A stretch of DNA of 64,000 nt from Steroidobacter denitrificans (GCF_001579945.1 NZ_CP011971.1:1514001-1578000), one strand, 5' to 3'; shown: positions 22,855 through 35,165, counted from the first letter of the stretch. A program made the numbers and translations. The notes: generated by a model from the letters alone, not told the origin.

Positions 22855-24869
22855 TGATTTCCCAATCCACATTGCTGACGATCGTATTGGCGCCGCTGAT
22901 CGCCGCTCTCGTCTCAGGCCTGGGCATGCGCCTCGTCGGCCGGATCGGTGCGCATTGCGTGACGATCGCCGGTGTCACGGTGTCTTTCCTGCTCTCGGCC
23001 TGGGTACTCAAGCTGCTGTTCATCGATGGGGCAGAGCCGGTGAACATGAGCATCTATACCTGGCTGGTCAGCGACGGTGTGCGTATGGAGGTCGGCTTCC
23101 TGGTCGATCGCCTGACGGCCCTGATGATGGTCGTGGTGACATTCGTCTCGTTGTGCGTGCATGTCTATACGATCGGCTACATGCACGAGGATCCCGGTTA
23201 CCAACGATTCTTCGCCTATATCTCGCTGTTCACATTCTCGATGCTGATGCTGGTGATGGCGAACAACTTCATGCAGCTGTTCTTCGGCTGGGAAGCGGTG
23301 GGCGTCGTCTCCTATCTGCTGATCGGTTTCTGGTACACGCGGCCCAGCGCCATTTTCGCGAACCTGAAGGCCTTCCTGGTCAATCGAGTGGGTGATTTCG
23401 GTTTCGTACTGGGCATTGCCGGCGTGGCGTACTATTCCGGATCGCTGGACTATGCGACCGTGTTCGGCCAGCGCGAAGCGATCGCTGCCAATGTCATCCA
23501 GATCATTCCAGGCATGGAATGGCAGGCCGTCACCGTCGTATGTATTTGCCTGTTCATCGGCGCCATGGGCAAGTCCGCGCAGATGCCGTTGCATGTGTGG
23601 CTGCCGGACTCGATGGAAGGTCCAACGCCGATCTCCGCCTTGATTCATGCGGCGACGATGGTGACCGCGGGTATTTTCATGGTGGCGCGCATGTCGCCGC
23701 TGTTCGAGATGTCGGAAACCGCGCTATCGACCGTGCTGGTGATCGGCGCGACCACTGCGTTCTTCATGGGGTTGCTGGGCCTGGTGAACAACGACATCAA
23801 GCGTGTCATCGCCTATTCGACGCTGTCTCAATTGGGTTACATGACCGTGGCGCTGGGTGTGTCGGCCTATGCGGGCGCGATCTTTCACCTCATGACCCAT
23901 GCCTTCTTCAAGGCGCTGCTGTTCCTGGCTGCCGGTTCGGTGATCGTGGCCATGCATCACGAGCAGGATATGCGCAAGATGGGAGGGCTGAGAAAATACC
24001 TGCCGGTCACCTACTGGACGGCGCTGATCGGCTCGCTGGCCTTGATCGGCTTCCCAGGTACCTCGGGCTTCTTTTCGAAGGATGCCCTTATCGAGGCGGT
24101 GCACGCCTCCAGCATTCCCGGGGCGGCCTATGCCTATGGATGCGTGCTGCTGGGCGTGTTCGTGACGGCATTCTATTCCTTCCGTCTGATATTCATGACC
24201 TTCCATGGAGCCGAGCGCTTTGCCGAGGTCCATCATGAGCCGCACGCTCATGATTCGCATGGCGGCGACCACGGTGGCAATCATGGCCATGACGGACCGC
24301 CGCGGGAGGCGTTCTGGTCGATCAAGCTGCCGCTGATCGCGCTGGCGATACCGTCGCTGCTGATCGGCGGTCTGACGATCGGCCCACTGTTATTCGGTGA
24401 TTTTTTCGGTTCGGCGATATTCGTGCTGCCGCGGCATGATGTGCTGGGGCATCTGGCGCAGTCCTGGCATGGCGTGGCGGCTTTCGTGCTGCATGCGATG
24501 CGGGCGCCGACGACATATCTGGCCTTCGCCGGCGTGGCGGCCGCCTGGTACCTGTACATCAAGCGCCCGGACCTGCCGGCGAGAATCGCCGCAGTGGCAC
24601 CGTGGCTGTATCGGCTGCTGATGCAGAAATTCTATTTCGATGAAATCTACCAGGCCGTGTTCGCGCGCGGCGGCCGCGGCCTGGGGACTGCTTTGTGGCG
24701 GGCTGGCGACGAGGCGTTGATCGACGGCCTCGCCGTCAATGGCTCCGCGCGTGCCGTCGGCTGGTTGTCGGTGGTCATGCGGCACATGCAGTCCGGTTAT
24801 CTGTATCACTACGCGTTCGCGATGATCGCTGGATTGTCGGCACTGCTCGCGTGGTACGTGCTGCGCTAA
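22854..24869 (+). CDS. nuoL: NADH-quinone oxidoreductase subunit L
   Basis: NuoL is the distal antiporter-like proton-pumping subunit with the long lateral helix. From the ATG at 22854 it has 671 residues (a TTG one codon earlier is also possible). Antiporter-like core motifs include the FFGWEAVGVVSYLL glutamate, the SAQMPLHVWLPDSMEGPTP lysine-type region and the HAATMVTAGIFMVAR helix. A histidine-rich loop, starting HHEPHAHDSHGGDHGG, lies at residues 460-483 before the last third. It follows nuoK after an 80-bp gap. Confidence 0.96.
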   Translation: MISQSTLLTIVLAPLIAALVSGLGMRLVGRIGAHCVTIAGVTVSFLLSAWVLKLLFIDGAEPVNMSIYTWLVSDGVRMEVGFLVDRLTALMMVVVTFVSLCVHVYTIGYMHEDPGYQRFFAYISLFTFSMLMLVMANNFMQLFFGWEAVGVVSYLLIGFWYTRPSAIFANLKAFLVNRVGDFGFVLGIAGVAYYSGSLDYATVFGQREAIAANVIQIIPGMEWQAVTVVCICLFIGAMGKSAQMPLHVWLPDSMEGPTPISALIHAATMVTAGIFMVARMSPLFEMSETALSTVLVIGATTAFFMGLLGLVNNDIKRVIAYSTLSQLGYMTVALGVSAYAGAIFHLMTHAFFKALLFLAAGSVIVAMHHEQDMRKMGGLRKYLPVTYWTALIGSLALIGFPGTSGFFSKDALIEAVHASSIPGAAYAYGCVLLGVFVTAFYSFRLIFMTFHGAERFAEVHHEPHAHDSHGGDHGGNHGHDGPPREAFWSIKLPLIALAIPSLLIGGLTIGPLLFGDFFGSAIFVLPRHDVLGHLAQSWHGVAAFVLHAMRAPTTYLAFAGVAAAWYLYIKRPDLPARIAAVAPWLYRLLMQKFYFDEIYQAVFARGGRGLGTALWRAGDEALIDGLAVNGSARAVGWLSVVMRHMQSGYLYHYAFAMIAGLSALLAWYVLR

Positions 24870-24895
24870 TCAACGTCTAACTATGCAGTTCGCCC

Positions 24896-26425
24896 ATGCA
24901 ACTTGAATGGCCCATTCTTAGCGTACTCATTTGGCTGCCCATCCTCGGCGGCCTCCTCATGCTGGCTCTCGGCGATCGCGGCATCGCGTTGGGTCGATGG
25001 GTAGGATTGCTGACCACCCTGGCGACCTTCGCGATCTCGACCTTGCTGTACACGAACTTCGATGCGTCCACGGCGCAAATGCAGTTCGTCGAGGAGCGCT
25101 CCTGGATTCCGGTGTTCAATATCTGGTATGCCCTGGGAATCGACGGCATATCGCTGCCGTTGATCCTGTTGACCACCTTCGTGACGCCTTTGTGCGTGAT
25201 TGCCGGCTGGTCGATCATCGAAAAAAAGCCGGGGCAATATTTCGCATCCTTCCTGCTCATGGAAGGTTTGATGATCGGCGTGTTTGCCGCACTGGATGCA
25301 ATGTTGTTCTATGTGCTGTGGGAAGCGATGCTGATCCCGATGTTCATCATCATCGGTATCTGGGGCGGACCGCGGCGCGTATACGCAACCCTGAAGTTTT
25401 TTCTATATACCTTTCTCGGCTCGGTGCTGATGCTGGTGTCGCTGATCTACATGTACCTGCAAAGCTGCGACCTGGGGCAGTGCAGCTATTCGATCGCCGA
25501 TTTCCAGCGTATGCCGCTGGGCCTGAACGAGCAGATTCTGATCTTCCTGTCCTTTTTCGCGGCCTTTGCGGTCAAGGTGCCGATGTGGCCGGTGCATACC
25601 TGGCTACCGGACGCGCACGTGGAGGCGCCCACGGGCGGCTCGGTGATTCTGGCAGCCATCCTGCTCAAGATGGGCGGGTACGGCTTCCTGCGCTTCGCGC
25701 TGCCCATCACTCCGGATGCGAGTGCGACGCTGGACTGGCTGATCATTTCTCTATCCTTGATAGCGATCGTCTACATCGGCTTCGTGGCCATCGTGCAGCA
25801 GGACATGAAGAAGTTGATCGCCTATTCCTCGGTGGCGCACATGGGTTTCGTCACCCTGGGCGCATTCCTGACGTTCGAACTGCTGCGCGTCAACGGTGAC
25901 GTGCGCGGGGCGGCGATGGGGCTCGACGGCGCCATGGTTCAAATGGTTTCCCATGGCTTGATTTCGGGTGCGATGTTCTTTTGCATGGGCGTGCTTTACG
26001 ACCGCATGCACACCCGTGAAATCAGCGCCTATGGCGGTGTGGTCAATACCATGCCGGTGTTCGCCACGTTTGCCGTATTGTTTTCCTTCGCGAATTCGGG
26101 CCTGCCGGGCACCTCGGGCTTCGTGGCCGAGTTCCTGGTGATCATCGCCAGCTTCCGTGCGGATTTCTGGTATGCCTTCTTCGCGGCGGTGACCTTGATC
26201 CTGGGCGCGGCTTATTCACTATGGCTGGTGAAACGCGTGATTTTCGGACCGGTGAAGAATGAGAACGTGGCGGCGATGCAGGACGTCAATGCGCGCGAGT
26301 TCATCGTATTGGGTGTGCTGGCCGTGGCGGTTCTGTTGCTGGGCGTCTGGCCGGCACCGTTGCTGGATGTCATGCGCCCCACCATCGAGAACCTGGTGCA
26401 GCAGATCACGATCTCGAAGTTGTAA
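24896..26425 (+). CDS. nuoM: NADH-quinone oxidoreductase subunit M
   Basis: NuoM is the middle antiporter-like proton-pumping subunit (ND4 type). It has 509 residues and about fourteen membrane helices. The conserved FYVLWEAMLIPMFIIIGIWGG glutamate (split around 135-155) and KVPMWPVHTWLPDAHVEAPT are present, as is the HMGFVTLGAF segment. The ATG at 24896 follows the nuoL stop by 26 bp. Confidence 0.97.
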   Translation: MQLEWPILSVLIWLPILGGLLMLALGDRGIALGRWVGLLTTLATFAISTLLYTNFDASTAQMQFVEERSWIPVFNIWYALGIDGISLPLILLTTFVTPLCVIAGWSIIEKKPGQYFASFLLMEGLMIGVFAALDAMLFYVLWEAMLIPMFIIIGIWGGPRRVYATLKFFLYTFLGSVLMLVSLIYMYLQSCDLGQCSYSIADFQRMPLGLNEQILIFLSFFAAFAVKVPMWPVHTWLPDAHVEAPTGGSVILAAILLKMGGYGFLRFALPITPDASATLDWLIISLSLIAIVYIGFVAIVQQDMKKLIAYSSVAHMGFVTLGAFLTFELLRVNGDVRGAAMGLDGAMVQMVSHGLISGAMFFCMGVLYDRMHTREISAYGGVVNTMPVFATFAVLFSFANSGLPGTSGFVAEFLVIIASFRADFWYAFFAAVTLILGAAYSLWLVKRVIFGPVKNENVAAMQDVNAREFIVLGVLAVAVLLLGVWPAPLLDVMRPTIENLVQQITISKL

Positions 26426-26467
26426 GAGCGCTGCGATCTAAATCATGAATTCGAGCGAGTGCCGGTA

Positions 26468-27937
26468 ATGGATGCTTTAGCAAATATCGGAGCGGGGACG
26501 CTGGGGGCCGGATTGGGGCTGCAGGCCGCGGCGGCGGAAATTTTCCTCCTGGCGGCGATTTGCGTCATTCTGCTCATCGACGTGTTCCTGAGCGAACGTA
26601 CCCGCTGGGTAACTTATGTCCTGTCATTGCTGAGCCTGGCGGGTGCGGCCTGGGTGACTCTGAATTTCGGTGTCGAGGGCAGGGTGAGCGCCCTGGACGG
26701 CACTTTCCTAGCCGATCCCATGGGCGATGTACTGAAACTGTTCGCCTATGGCACAGTGGCGGTCTGTTTCGTGTATTCGCGCGAGTACCTGCAACTGCGT
26801 GACCTGTTCCGGGGTGAATACTTCGTCCTGGGCTTGGTGGCGCTGCTGGGCGTGATGGTCATGATCTCGGCCGGCAGTCTGCTGACGGTGTATCTAGGCA
26901 TGGAGCTGATGTCACTGTCCTTGTATGCGATGGTCGCCTTCGACCGCGAGTCCGGCGTCTCGGCGGAATCCGCCATGAAGTATTTCGTGCTGGGCACGAT
27001 CGCTTCGGGCACCATGCTGTACGGTTTCTCGATGCTGTACGGCTTGACGGGCACCTTGCAATTGGATGAACTGGCGCTGGCCGTGCGCGAGGTCGGAGCC
27101 GCCAATCTCGGGCTGATTTTCGCTCTCGCCTTCATTATCGTCGGTATCGGTTTCAAGTTCGGCGCGGTGCCGTTTCACTCCTGGCTGCCCGACGTTTACC
27201 ACGGTGCTCCGACGCCGGTGACCTTGTTCGTCAGTGCGGCGCCGAAGATCGGTTCATTCGTGCTGGCGATACGCCTGCTGGCCGAGGGGCTCGATGCGCT
27301 CGTGGCCAGTTGGCAGAACATGCTCATCGCGCTTTGCGTGCTATCGCTGCTGGTCGGCAATGTCGTTGCGATCGCACAGACGAATCTCAAGCGCATGCTG
27401 GCGTACTCCACGATCTCACACGTGGGCTTCATCCTGCTGGGTATTCTCGCCGGCACGAACGACGGCTACCAGGCAGCCATGTACTACACCTTGACCTATG
27501 TGATCATGTCCGTGGGCTCCTTCGGCATGATTCTGGTACTGTCGCGCCAGGGCTTCGAGGCCGATCGCCTGGAGGATTTCAAGGGGCTGAATCGTCACAG
27601 TCCCTGGTTTGCGGCGATCATGTTGCTGCTGATGTTCAGTCTGGCCGGAGTGCCGCCGTTCATCGGTTTCTGGGCCAAGCTCGCCGTGATCGGCGCGGTG
27701 CTCGATGTCGGCCTGGTCTGGCTGGCGGTGCTGGCCGTGCTGATGTCGGTGGTGGGTGCGTTCTACTACCTGCGGGTGGTGAAACTCATGTATTTCGACG
27801 AGCCGCCCGCCGAGCGGTTCGAGATCACGGCGGGCGGAACGCTGCGTACCGTGCTGAGCGCCAACGGGCTGGCGGTGCTGGTGCTGGGCATCTTCCCGGC
27901 GCTGCTCCTGGACTTGTGCGCACGGGTGCTGCCTTGA
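26468..27937 (+). CDS. nuoN: NADH-quinone oxidoreductase subunit N
   Basis: NuoN is the ND2-type antiporter-like subunit nearest the quinone module. From the ATG at 26468 it has 489 residues; a GTG at 26459 would add three. Conserved blocks are YLGMELMSLSLYAMVAF, GFKFGAVPFHSWLPDVYHGAPTP and LKRMLAYSTISHVGFILLG (around 300-320). It closes the nuo operon. No intrinsic terminator is evident before the metY promoter 22 bp downstream. Confidence 0.97.
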   Translation: MDALANIGAGTLGAGLGLQAAAAEIFLLAAICVILLIDVFLSERTRWVTYVLSLLSLAGAAWVTLNFGVEGRVSALDGTFLADPMGDVLKLFAYGTVAVCFVYSREYLQLRDLFRGEYFVLGLVALLGVMVMISAGSLLTVYLGMELMSLSLYAMVAFDRESGVSAESAMKYFVLGTIASGTMLYGFSMLYGLTGTLQLDELALAVREVGAANLGLIFALAFIIVGIGFKFGAVPFHSWLPDVYHGAPTPVTLFVSAAPKIGSFVLAIRLLAEGLDALVASWQNMLIALCVLSLLVGNVVAIAQTNLKRMLAYSTISHVGFILLGILAGTNDGYQAAMYYTLTYVIMSVGSFGMILVLSRQGFEADRLEDFKGLNRHSPWFAAIMLLLMFSLAGVPPFIGFWAKLAVIGAVLDVGLVWLAVLAVLMSVVGAFYYLRVVKLMYFDEPPAERFEITAGGTLRTVLSANGLAVLVLGIFPALLLDLCARVLP

Positions 27938-27959
27938 TGGCATAAGTTTACGATTGTTC

Positions 27960-27989
27960 TTGCTATTGACCGGTATAGATCCTTATAAT
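27960..27989 (+). promoter_or_regulatory. promoter of tRNA-fMet / metY-nusA operon
   Basis: TTGCTA at 27960-27965 and a perfect TATAAT at 27984-27989, 18 bp apart. The sequence after the -10 is TTGCGCCC, a GC-rich discriminator like those of stringently controlled tRNA promoters. The tRNA begins 13 bp after the -10. Confidence 0.7.
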
Positions 27990-28002
27990 TTGCGCCCTCT
28001 GT

Positions 28003-28079
<77 letters not shown>

Positions 28080-28094
28080 CGCTTTCGGCGTGCC

Positions 28095-28120
28095 AAGGGC
28101 CCCGCTGCAGGGCCTTTTTT
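28095..28120 (+). terminator. intrinsic terminator 1 after metY
   Basis: GGCCC (28098-28102) pairs with GGGCC (28110-28114), extended by AAG with TTT, around a 7-nt loop, and a T6 run at 28115-28120. It lies 16 bp after the tRNA. Confidence 0.75.
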
Positions 28121-28173
28121 GATTGAGCGTCGCATAGGCGCCAGGCGTCGCAAGCGCATGGACAGCCGTTGAG

Positions 28174-28196
28174 AATGGGCCTTGGGCCCATTTTTT
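28174..28196 (+). terminator. intrinsic terminator 2 in the rimP leader
   Basis: AATGGGCC (28174-28181) and GGCCCATT (28185-28192) form a perfect 8-bp stem with a 3-nt loop ending in a T6 run. Together with the first terminator it separates metY from rimP. In E. coli terminators in the same place limit read-through from metY and take part in NusA autoregulation, so partial read-through is plausible here. Confidence 0.75.
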
Positions 28197-28268
28197 GTTT
28201 CTGCGGCCGGAAAAACGGGTCTACGGGGGCCTTTCCACGAGGGGTTCGAGCCGTATCGGAGGTGTCAG

Positions 28269-28730
28269 GTGCTAAGAGATCAGCTGAGCGAGTTGCTTGG
28301 TCCGATCGTCGCCGGCCTCGGCTATGAATTGTGGGAATTGGAGTATGTATCGCGCGGCGGCGGCTTGCTGAGATTGTATATCGACACTCCCGCAGGCGTT
28401 ACGGTGGAGGATTGCGAGCGGGTGAGCAGGGCGGTCAGCGAGACCCTGGATGCGGCGGATCCCATCCCGGGCGAGTACACGCTGGAAGTCTCCTCGCCGG
28501 GCCTGGATCGCGTGCTGCGCAGACCGGCGCACTTCGAACGCTTCACAGGTGAGCGGGTGAAGCTCGAAATGATGCAGCCGTTGGACGGTCGCAAGAGGTT
28601 CGTAGGGCGTCTGCTGCGAGTTGCGGAGCAGTGCGTCACGCTCGAGCTGGACGATGGGGCCTGCGGCGCGGAGACCGTCACTTTGCCGATCGATGACATA
28701 CACAAGGCGCGGCTCGTCCCGCCGCTGTGA
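28269..28730 (+). CDS. rimP: ribosome maturation factor RimP
   Basis: RimP is needed for maturation of the 30S ribosomal subunit. From the GTG at 28269, with a perfect GGAGG at 28258-28262, it has 153 residues and starts MLRDQLSELLGPIVAGLGYE. The family blocks LRLYIDTPAGVTVEDCERVSR (split around 34-54) and YTLEVSSPGLDRVLRRPAHF are present. The frame extends upstream into the terminator without family similarity. nusA follows 24 bp later. Confidence 0.96.
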   Translation: MLRDQLSELLGPIVAGLGYELWELEYVSRGGGLLRLYIDTPAGVTVEDCERVSRAVSETLDAADPIPGEYTLEVSSPGLDRVLRRPAHFERFTGERVKLEMMQPLDGRKRFVGRLLRVAEQCVTLELDDGACGAETVTLPIDDIHKARLVPPL

Positions 28731-28754
28731 CTGGATGTCTATGGAGTTCGCACG

Positions 28755-30257
28755 ATGAACAAAGAGATATTGATGGTGGTCGATGCAGTCTCGAACGAGA
28801 AGGGCGTCGACAAGGAGATCATATTCGAGGCGCTCGAAGCCGCGCTGGCGTCTGCGACGCGCAAGCGCCACGGCGAGGGCACCGACGTGCGTGTCTCCAT
28901 CAATCGCAAGACCGGCGACTACGATACTTGGCGGCGATGGAAGGTTTTCGCGGATGATTCCACCGAGTTGGAATTTCCGGACAGCGAGTTGCGCCTGGAG
29001 GACGCGCTCGATATTTCCGCCGATGCGGAAGTCGGCGGTTACGTCGAGGTGCCCATGGAGTCCGTGGCCTTCGGGCGTATTGCCGCACAGACCGCCAAGC
29101 AGGTCATCGTCCAGAAAGTGCGCGAGGCTGAGCGTGCTCAAGTTGTAGAGGAGTATCAGAGCCGGATAGGCACGCTGGTATCCGGCATCGTCAAGCGTGT
29201 CGACCGCAATGGTGTGTTCGTCGATTTAGGCAGCAACGCCGAAGGATTCGTCGCACGCGACCAAATGATCCCGCGCGAGCCGGTGCGCGCGCAGGACCGT
29301 ATCAAGGCCTTCCTGCAGGACGTACGCTCCGAGCCGCGTGGTCCTCAACTGTTCCTGACGCGTACGGCACCCGAGTTCCTGATCGAGCTGTTCAAGCTGG
29401 AAGTGCCCGAAGTAGGCCAGGGTTTGATCCAGATTCTCGGCGCCGCTCGTGATCCCGGGGTACGTGCCAAAATCGCAGTGAAGAGCAATGACAGCCGGAT
29501 CGATCCCGTGGGCGCCTGCGTGGGAATGCGCGGCTCGCGAGTGCAGGCCGTCTCCAACGAGGTGGCCGGCGAACGCGTGGATATCATTCCGTTCGACGAA
29601 AACGTTGCGCAGTTCGTGATCAACGCCATGGCCCCGGCAGAGGTGGTTTCCATCGTGGTCGACGAGGATGCGCATTCCATGGATCTCGCCGTGACCGAGG
29701 AAAAGCTATCGCAGGCGATCGGACGCGGCGGACAGAACATTCGTCTCGCCAGTGAACTGACGGGCTGGGAATTGAATGTGATGACCCAGCAGGCCGCGGA
29801 GGCCAAGAGCGAGGGCGAGTCGCAGAAGTTGGTCGATCTGTTCAAGTCCGAACTGGATGTGGATGAGGATGTGGCGCAAATTCTGGTGCAGGAGGGCTTC
29901 TCGACGATCGAGGAAATTGCCTATGTTCCTGCTTCCGAACTCAATAGCATCGAGGAGTTCGATGAGGACATCGTCACAGAGCTGCGCAATCGTGCTCGTG
30001 ACGTGCTGCTGACGCAGGCAATCGCGAGCGAGGAGGAAATCGATGCCGCCGAGCCGGCTGAGGACTTGCTCGAGCTCGAAGGCATGGACACGGAGCTGGC
30101 GCTGGAGCTTGCCAGCCGGGGAATCGTGACGCGGGAGGATCTCGCGGAACAGGCGATCGACGATCTCCTGGAGATCGATGGAATCGACGCCGCGCGTGCG
30201 GGCGCGCTCATCATGGCAGCGCGCAAGCACTGGTTCGAAGCCGCTGGACAGGCTTAA
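28755..30257 (+). CDS. nusA: transcription termination/antitermination factor NusA
   Basis: NusA binds RNA polymerase and nascent RNA and modulates pausing, termination and antitermination. The 500 residues have an N-terminal RNAP-binding domain, an S1 domain (about 135-200), KH1 and KH2 (about 230-345, with the IDPVGACVGMRG and QAIGRGGQNIRLASELTGW loops), and two C-terminal acidic repeats (about 365-425 and 440-495), as in E. coli. It lies between rimP and infB, and may repress its own operon at the upstream terminators, as known in E. coli. Confidence 0.97.
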   Translation: MNKEILMVVDAVSNEKGVDKEIIFEALEAALASATRKRHGEGTDVRVSINRKTGDYDTWRRWKVFADDSTELEFPDSELRLEDALDISADAEVGGYVEVPMESVAFGRIAAQTAKQVIVQKVREAERAQVVEEYQSRIGTLVSGIVKRVDRNGVFVDLGSNAEGFVARDQMIPREPVRAQDRIKAFLQDVRSEPRGPQLFLTRTAPEFLIELFKLEVPEVGQGLIQILGAARDPGVRAKIAVKSNDSRIDPVGACVGMRGSRVQAVSNEVAGERVDIIPFDENVAQFVINAMAPAEVVSIVVDEDAHSMDLAVTEEKLSQAIGRGGQNIRLASELTGWELNVMTQQAAEAKSEGESQKLVDLFKSELDVDEDVAQILVQEGFSTIEEIAYVPASELNSIEEFDEDIVTELRNRARDVLLTQAIASEEEIDAAEPAEDLLELEGMDTELALELASRGIVTREDLAEQAIDDLLEIDGIDAARAGALIMAARKHWFEAAGQA

Positions 30258-30278
30258 GTCGGGTAGCAGGAGGGGTTC

Positions 30279-32960
<2,682 letters not shown>

Positions 32961-33044
32961 GCTCAAGCCCGTACGATGGAGCGAGGCCGGGTACCCTTTG
33001 CGGTCCGGCCTCGATCCGATGATTCCGCAGCGCTGATTCGAATT

Positions 33045-33503
33045 ATGTCCAGCAAGTCCTATCCACGCAGTCGCCGTGTCGCACAGCAGGCTCAGCAGGT
33101 GCTGAGCGAATTGATACGCCGCGAACTGCGCGATCCGCGCCTGGGCATGCTGACCTTGACCGAGGTCCGCATGTCCAAGGATCTGGGGTATGCGACAGTC
33201 TATTATTCGGTGCTGGGAGCCGACCCCGCCACGGCGCAGGAGATTCTGACCTCCGCCGCGGGCATGCTACGAGGCCCGTTGGGCCGGGTACTGGGCATTC
33301 GCCACAGTCCGGAGTTGCGTTTTGTGCACGACGAACTGATCGAAACCGGCGCCCGGCTTACGGCGTTGATTCGACAGGCGGTGGATGACGATCAGGCGCG
33401 GCACGTCGAATCTTCGGCCGAGGAAATTCCGCCGGCCGAACATCCTGAGCCTACCCCTGAGCGTCGTGCTGCCGAGGACGGTCTAGAGCCCGACGGCGTC
33501 TGA
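33045..33503 (+). CDS. rbfA: 30S ribosome-binding factor RbfA
   Basis: RbfA is a KH-fold 30S assembly factor needed for 16S rRNA 5' end processing and cold adaptation. From the ATG at 33045 the protein has 152 residues and starts MSSKSYPRSRRVAQQ. The family blocks are ELIRRELRDPRLGMLTLTEV, YATVYYSVLG and GRVLGIRHSPELRFVHDE. The acidic, proline-rich tail (from about 118) is longer than in E. coli. Confidence 0.95.
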   Translation: MSSKSYPRSRRVAQQAQQVLSELIRRELRDPRLGMLTLTEVRMSKDLGYATVYYSVLGADPATAQEILTSAAGMLRGPLGRVLGIRHSPELRFVHDELIETGARLTALIRQAVDDDQARHVESSAEEIPPAEHPEPTPERRAAEDGLEPDGV

Positions 33504-33568
33504 CATGACGGCATGCTGCGCTGAGCGCGTGCACGCCCCTTGATCGCTACGCAGACGTCTATAATCAC

Positions 33569-34576
33569 GTGTCCAAATCACACCGTTTTCATCGTGAAGT
33601 CGACGGCATCCTGCTGTTCGACAAGCCGCTGGGTTTGTCCTCCAATGCCGCGCTACAACAGGTCAGGACGTTGTTCGGCGCCCGGAAAGCCGGCCATGCC
33701 GGCAGTCTCGATCCTTTGGCCAGCGGGCTGTTGCCGGTGTGCTTCGGGCAAGCGACCAAGGTGTGCGGACGGCTGTTGAATGCCGGCAAGACCTATCGGG
33801 TACGGGTGGCGCTGGGTGCGCGTACGGAATCAGGCGACGCAGAAACGCCGATCGTGGAGCACGCCGCCATTCCGGAGCTGACGATCGAGACCGTGGATGC
33901 CGCCCTGGCGCGTTTCATGGGCGAGCAGCAGCAGATCCCGCCCATGCATTCAGCACTCAAGCACGCCGGCGAGCGCCTGTATGAACTTGCCCGCCGCGGA
34001 GAGTCGGTGGAACGCCCGGCGCGCACGATCGTCATTCATCGCATCCAGCGTATCGGGCTGACGCCGGATACGCTCGAGTTCGACGTATATTGTTCCAAGG
34101 GAACCTACATTCGTACTCTGGCGGCGGATGTCGCCCGCGCGCTGGGCACCCTGGGCTATGTCGAAAGCCTGCGCCGTCTGTCGCTGGATCCTTTCGACGG
34201 GCTGCATATGTATAGCCTGTCGGAACTGGAGGCGCTGTCTCCATCGGAACGCGACGCCGTCCTGCTGGGCGCCGACAGCGCATTCCAGGATCTGCCCCGG
34301 ATCGAGTTGGATCGCGCCGGCGAACATCAGCTGCTGCAGGGGCAGAGCCTCCTGGTTCCAGGCGCTCCCGTCGCCGACGACATGCGCGCTTATGGACCGG
34401 GAAAACGTTTTTTGGGGTTGGTTTCGGGTGCCGCGGGCGGACGGATCAGACCGGGGCGATTGTTCGTGGACCCGAAGATGCCGCCGTCGCCGGCTCGCGG
34501 CCGTAGCGATCGGCGAGGTCCGGATTCGCGAAGGCGCAGCGCAGATTCACGGGACAGATCGTTTCAGGGACCGTAG
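33569..34576 (+). CDS. truB: tRNA pseudouridine(55) synthase TruB
   Basis: TruB makes pseudouridine 55 in the T loop of tRNAs. The 335-residue protein starts at GTG 33569. The catalytic Asp is in AGHAGSLDPLASGLLP, and the second motif is FDVYCSKGTYIRTLAADVA. A basic C-terminal tail of about 35 residues, rich in Arg, Ser and Asp, extends beyond the PUA-like end. The rbfA-truB-rpsO-pnp order is typical. Confidence 0.96.
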   Translation: MSKSHRFHREVDGILLFDKPLGLSSNAALQQVRTLFGARKAGHAGSLDPLASGLLPVCFGQATKVCGRLLNAGKTYRVRVALGARTESGDAETPIVEHAAIPELTIETVDAALARFMGEQQQIPPMHSALKHAGERLYELARRGESVERPARTIVIHRIQRIGLTPDTLEFDVYCSKGTYIRTLAADVARALGTLGYVESLRRLSLDPFDGLHMYSLSELEALSPSERDAVLLGADSAFQDLPRIELDRAGEHQLLQGQSLLVPGAPVADDMRAYGPGKRFLGLVSGAAGGRIRPGRLFVDPKMPPSPARGRSDRRGPDSRRRSADSRDRSFQGP

Positions 34577-34601
34577 ATCCCGATTTTACATGATCTTACG
34601 G

Positions 34602-34629
34602 TTGAGATTCTGGGCCGCACGAGTAAAAT
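34602..34629 (+). promoter_or_regulatory. candidate rpsO promoter
   Basis: TTGAGA at 34602-34607 and TAAAAT at 34624-34629 with a 16-bp spacer, each 5 of 6 to consensus, followed by a GC-rich GCGCGCC. It lies 90 bp before rpsO, in the place where E. coli has the rpsO promoter. Confidence 0.65.
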
Positions 34630-34718
34630 GCGCGCCTCTTCAAAACAGCTATGCAACTTGAGAAAACCGGCTTCAGGGGCGGATGTCCGTCCGGTCGGCA
34701 CAGAGGAATAGGGCAGAT

Positions 34719-34988
34719 ATGTCATTGTCGACCGAGCAAAAGGGCGGAATTGTCGCGGAATACCGGCGCAGCAGTGCCGATACGGGTTCCCCGGAGGTGC
34801 AGATCGCATTATTGTCGGCGCGTATCACCGGTCTGGGTGAGCATTTCAGCGCCCATAAAGGAGATCATGCCTCACGCCGCGGCCTGCTGAAAATGGTGAA
34901 TCAGCGCCGCAAGCTGCTCGACTATCTCAAGGCCAACGCACCCGAGCGTTACCAGGACGTGGTCGCACGTCTCGGCCTGCGCCGCTGA
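34719..34988 (+). CDS. rpsO: 30S ribosomal protein S15
   Basis: S15 binds the central domain of 16S rRNA early in 30S assembly. From the ATG at 34719 it has exactly the usual 89 residues. Family blocks are [32 protein letters not shown] and [15 protein letters not shown] at 34702-34707 is the ribosome-binding site. In E. coli S15 represses its own translation by binding its leader; no clear equivalent fold was worked out here. Confidence 0.98.
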   Translation: MSLSTEQKGGIVAEYRRSSADTGSPEVQIALLSARITGLGEHFSAHKGDHASRRGLLKMVNQRRKLLDYLKANAPERYQDVVARLGLRR

Positions 34989-35165
34989 ACGCCGTGCCGG
35001 CGTCCATCCAGCCGGCCTTTCGCGCAGCCGCATTGATCCTCGTATTGCCCCGCCCGGCCGTTCGTCCTGCCATGGTGACGATCTCCCCAGGAGCTCCTCA
35101 CCAGGCTTGCCTCGTACAAATACCGCCCGCCGGGCGTTCATGTCATCCCCAACGCAAGCATTGAT

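Noticed and set aside
27966-27989. TTGACC as the -35 of the metY promoter
   Set aside because: The spacer to TATAAT would be only 12 bp; TTGCTA with 18 bp is better.
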